From the NCBI RefSeq assembly GCF_004216895.1, contig NZ_SGXE01000004.1:25031-89030 (forward strand): a stretch of 64,000 nt of DNA, in the 5' to 3' direction. The translations under genes and the position numbers were made by a program. This document shows positions 63,474-64,000 of this stretch, in pieces (position 1 is the stretch's first letter; the number at the start of each line of letters is the position of its first letter). A model generated the notes under the pieces. It saw nothing but the letters and a program-made list of their open reading frames with translations, was not told where the DNA came from and did no database searches. Source of the stretch: Aquimarina brevivitae. GTDB taxonomy: Bacteria; Bacteroidota; Bacteroidia; Flavobacteriales; Flavobacteriaceae.

Positions 63474-64000
63474 GTTCCACTTCTTTTTTCTCTATTAATC
63501 CTTTGGTGAATTCATTAAGCGTCTCCACTTTTTGTTCAAAATCACCTTTTATTGTCTTTCTATATTCATTTAAGTTTTTGACCAGATCATCAATATTATC
63601 TGGAATAACTTCTTCAAAAAACTGTCTTAGTCTTTTCGCTGTTGTAGGAGATTTACCATTAGTCGAAATGGCCACCTTAACATTACCCTTAGTCACAATA
63701 CCACCCATGTAAAAATCGCAATACGGAGGATTATCAGCTACATTGACTAAGATACTTCTTTTCCTACAATCGTGATAAACTTTTTCGTTTACCACGGGTT
63801 GATCTGTTGTAGCAATAACAATATGCTTCTTTTTCAAATAACGCCTATGATACTTTTTCGTTACCATGGTAATCCCGAATTTTTTTGCCAATGCTACTGT
63901 ATTCGGTCGGTACATTGGAGCTACCATGGTCACATTAGCATCTGGACTCGACTTTAGCAAAAAAGTTAATTTCTCCTCTGCTACATTACCACCACCAACT
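63466..64000 (-). CDS. Siroheme synthase N-terminal-type NAD-binding protein (partial)
   Basis: Precorrin-2 dehydrogenase/sirohydrochlorin ferrochelatase-like protein, continuing beyond the window: the frame stays open to 64000 and reads VGGGNVAEEKLTFLLK, the expected NAD loop, upstream. Visible motifs include IATTDQPVVNEKV, SILVNVADNPPYCDFYMGGIV and ISTNGKSPTTAKRLRQFFEE. It makes siroheme for sulfite or nitrite reductase. The downstream flavoprotein overlaps it by 8 bp. Confidence 0.93.
   Translation of the reverse strand, partial: VGGGNVAEEKLTFLLKSSPDANVTMVAPMYRPNTVALAKKFGITMVTKKYHRRYLKKKHIVIATTDQPVVNEKVYHDCRKRSILVNVADNPPYCDFYMGGIVTKGNVKVAISTNGKSPTTAKRLRQFFEEVIPDNIDDLVKNLNEYRKTIKGDFEQKVETLNEFTKGLIEKKEVEHD

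Overview
The window is a contiguous, AT-rich stretch of a chromosome from the phylum Bacteroidota, most likely a marine or soil member of the Flavobacteriaceae. The reasons are the gliding genes gldA, gldB and gldC, two type IX secretion (T9SS) C-terminal sorting domains, TAnnTTTG-type promoters with almost no Shine-Dalgarno sequences, an FtsZ with a very long C-terminal linker, a split MetH, and a DAHP synthase fused to chorismate mutase. Genes are tightly packed, mostly on the minus strand, and nothing looks like a prophage or an insertion sequence.

Layout. 1-430: a 95-bp direct repeat and tRNA-Arg(TCG). 435-16652: yqeY, then the complete division and cell-wall (dcw) cluster read right to left: mraZ, rsmH, ftsL, ftsI, murE, mraY, murD, ftsW, murG, murC, ftsQ, ftsA, ftsZ. 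It is preceded by a triple-decamer MraZ operator and ended by a terminator. 16883-23287: alpha/beta hydrolase, engB, gldC, gldB, nadE, an unusual response regulator and dnaG. 23442-33074: a large T9SS-secreted protein, an ECF sigma factor / anti-sigma-like / barrel trio, polyprenyl synthase, rlmN and a two-domain secreted protein. 33337-41728: a likely operon rsgA, dtd, two DUF3857 proteins, a MazG-like protein, a small membrane protein, aroA and queA. 42341-46517: the Phe/Tyr operon (pheA, aminotransferase, tyrA, aroG-aroQ) behind a leader peptide and attenuator. 46817-49665: tdh-kbl threonine degradation with a divergent Lrp-type regulator. 49736-56153: gldA, a DUF2807 lipoprotein, a PagL-like barrel, a protein that is little more than a T9SS sorting domain, and a CEMIP/TMEM2-like G8 protein. 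56212-64000: metF and split metH under a SAM-I riboswitch, an outer-membrane barrel protein, ferredoxin, a ferredoxin reductase-like flavoprotein and a siroheme-synthase gene that runs off the window.

The strongest discovery is the untranslated region before pheA. It encodes a 25-residue leader peptide with nine aromatic residues (5 Phe, 3 Tyr, 1 Trp), followed by four mutually exclusive RNA segments. These give a complete ribosome-stalling attenuator for the aromatic amino acid operon. Other notable points are the SAM-I riboswitch over the methionine operon, the MraZ operator, a response regulator with Glu at the phospho-acceptor site, a DnaG that has lost all four zinc ligands, a degenerate transglutaminase-like paralogue, and a CTD-only protein next to a CTD-less CEMIP-like protein.

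All calls come from reading motifs in the sequence. No database search or RNA folding program was run.
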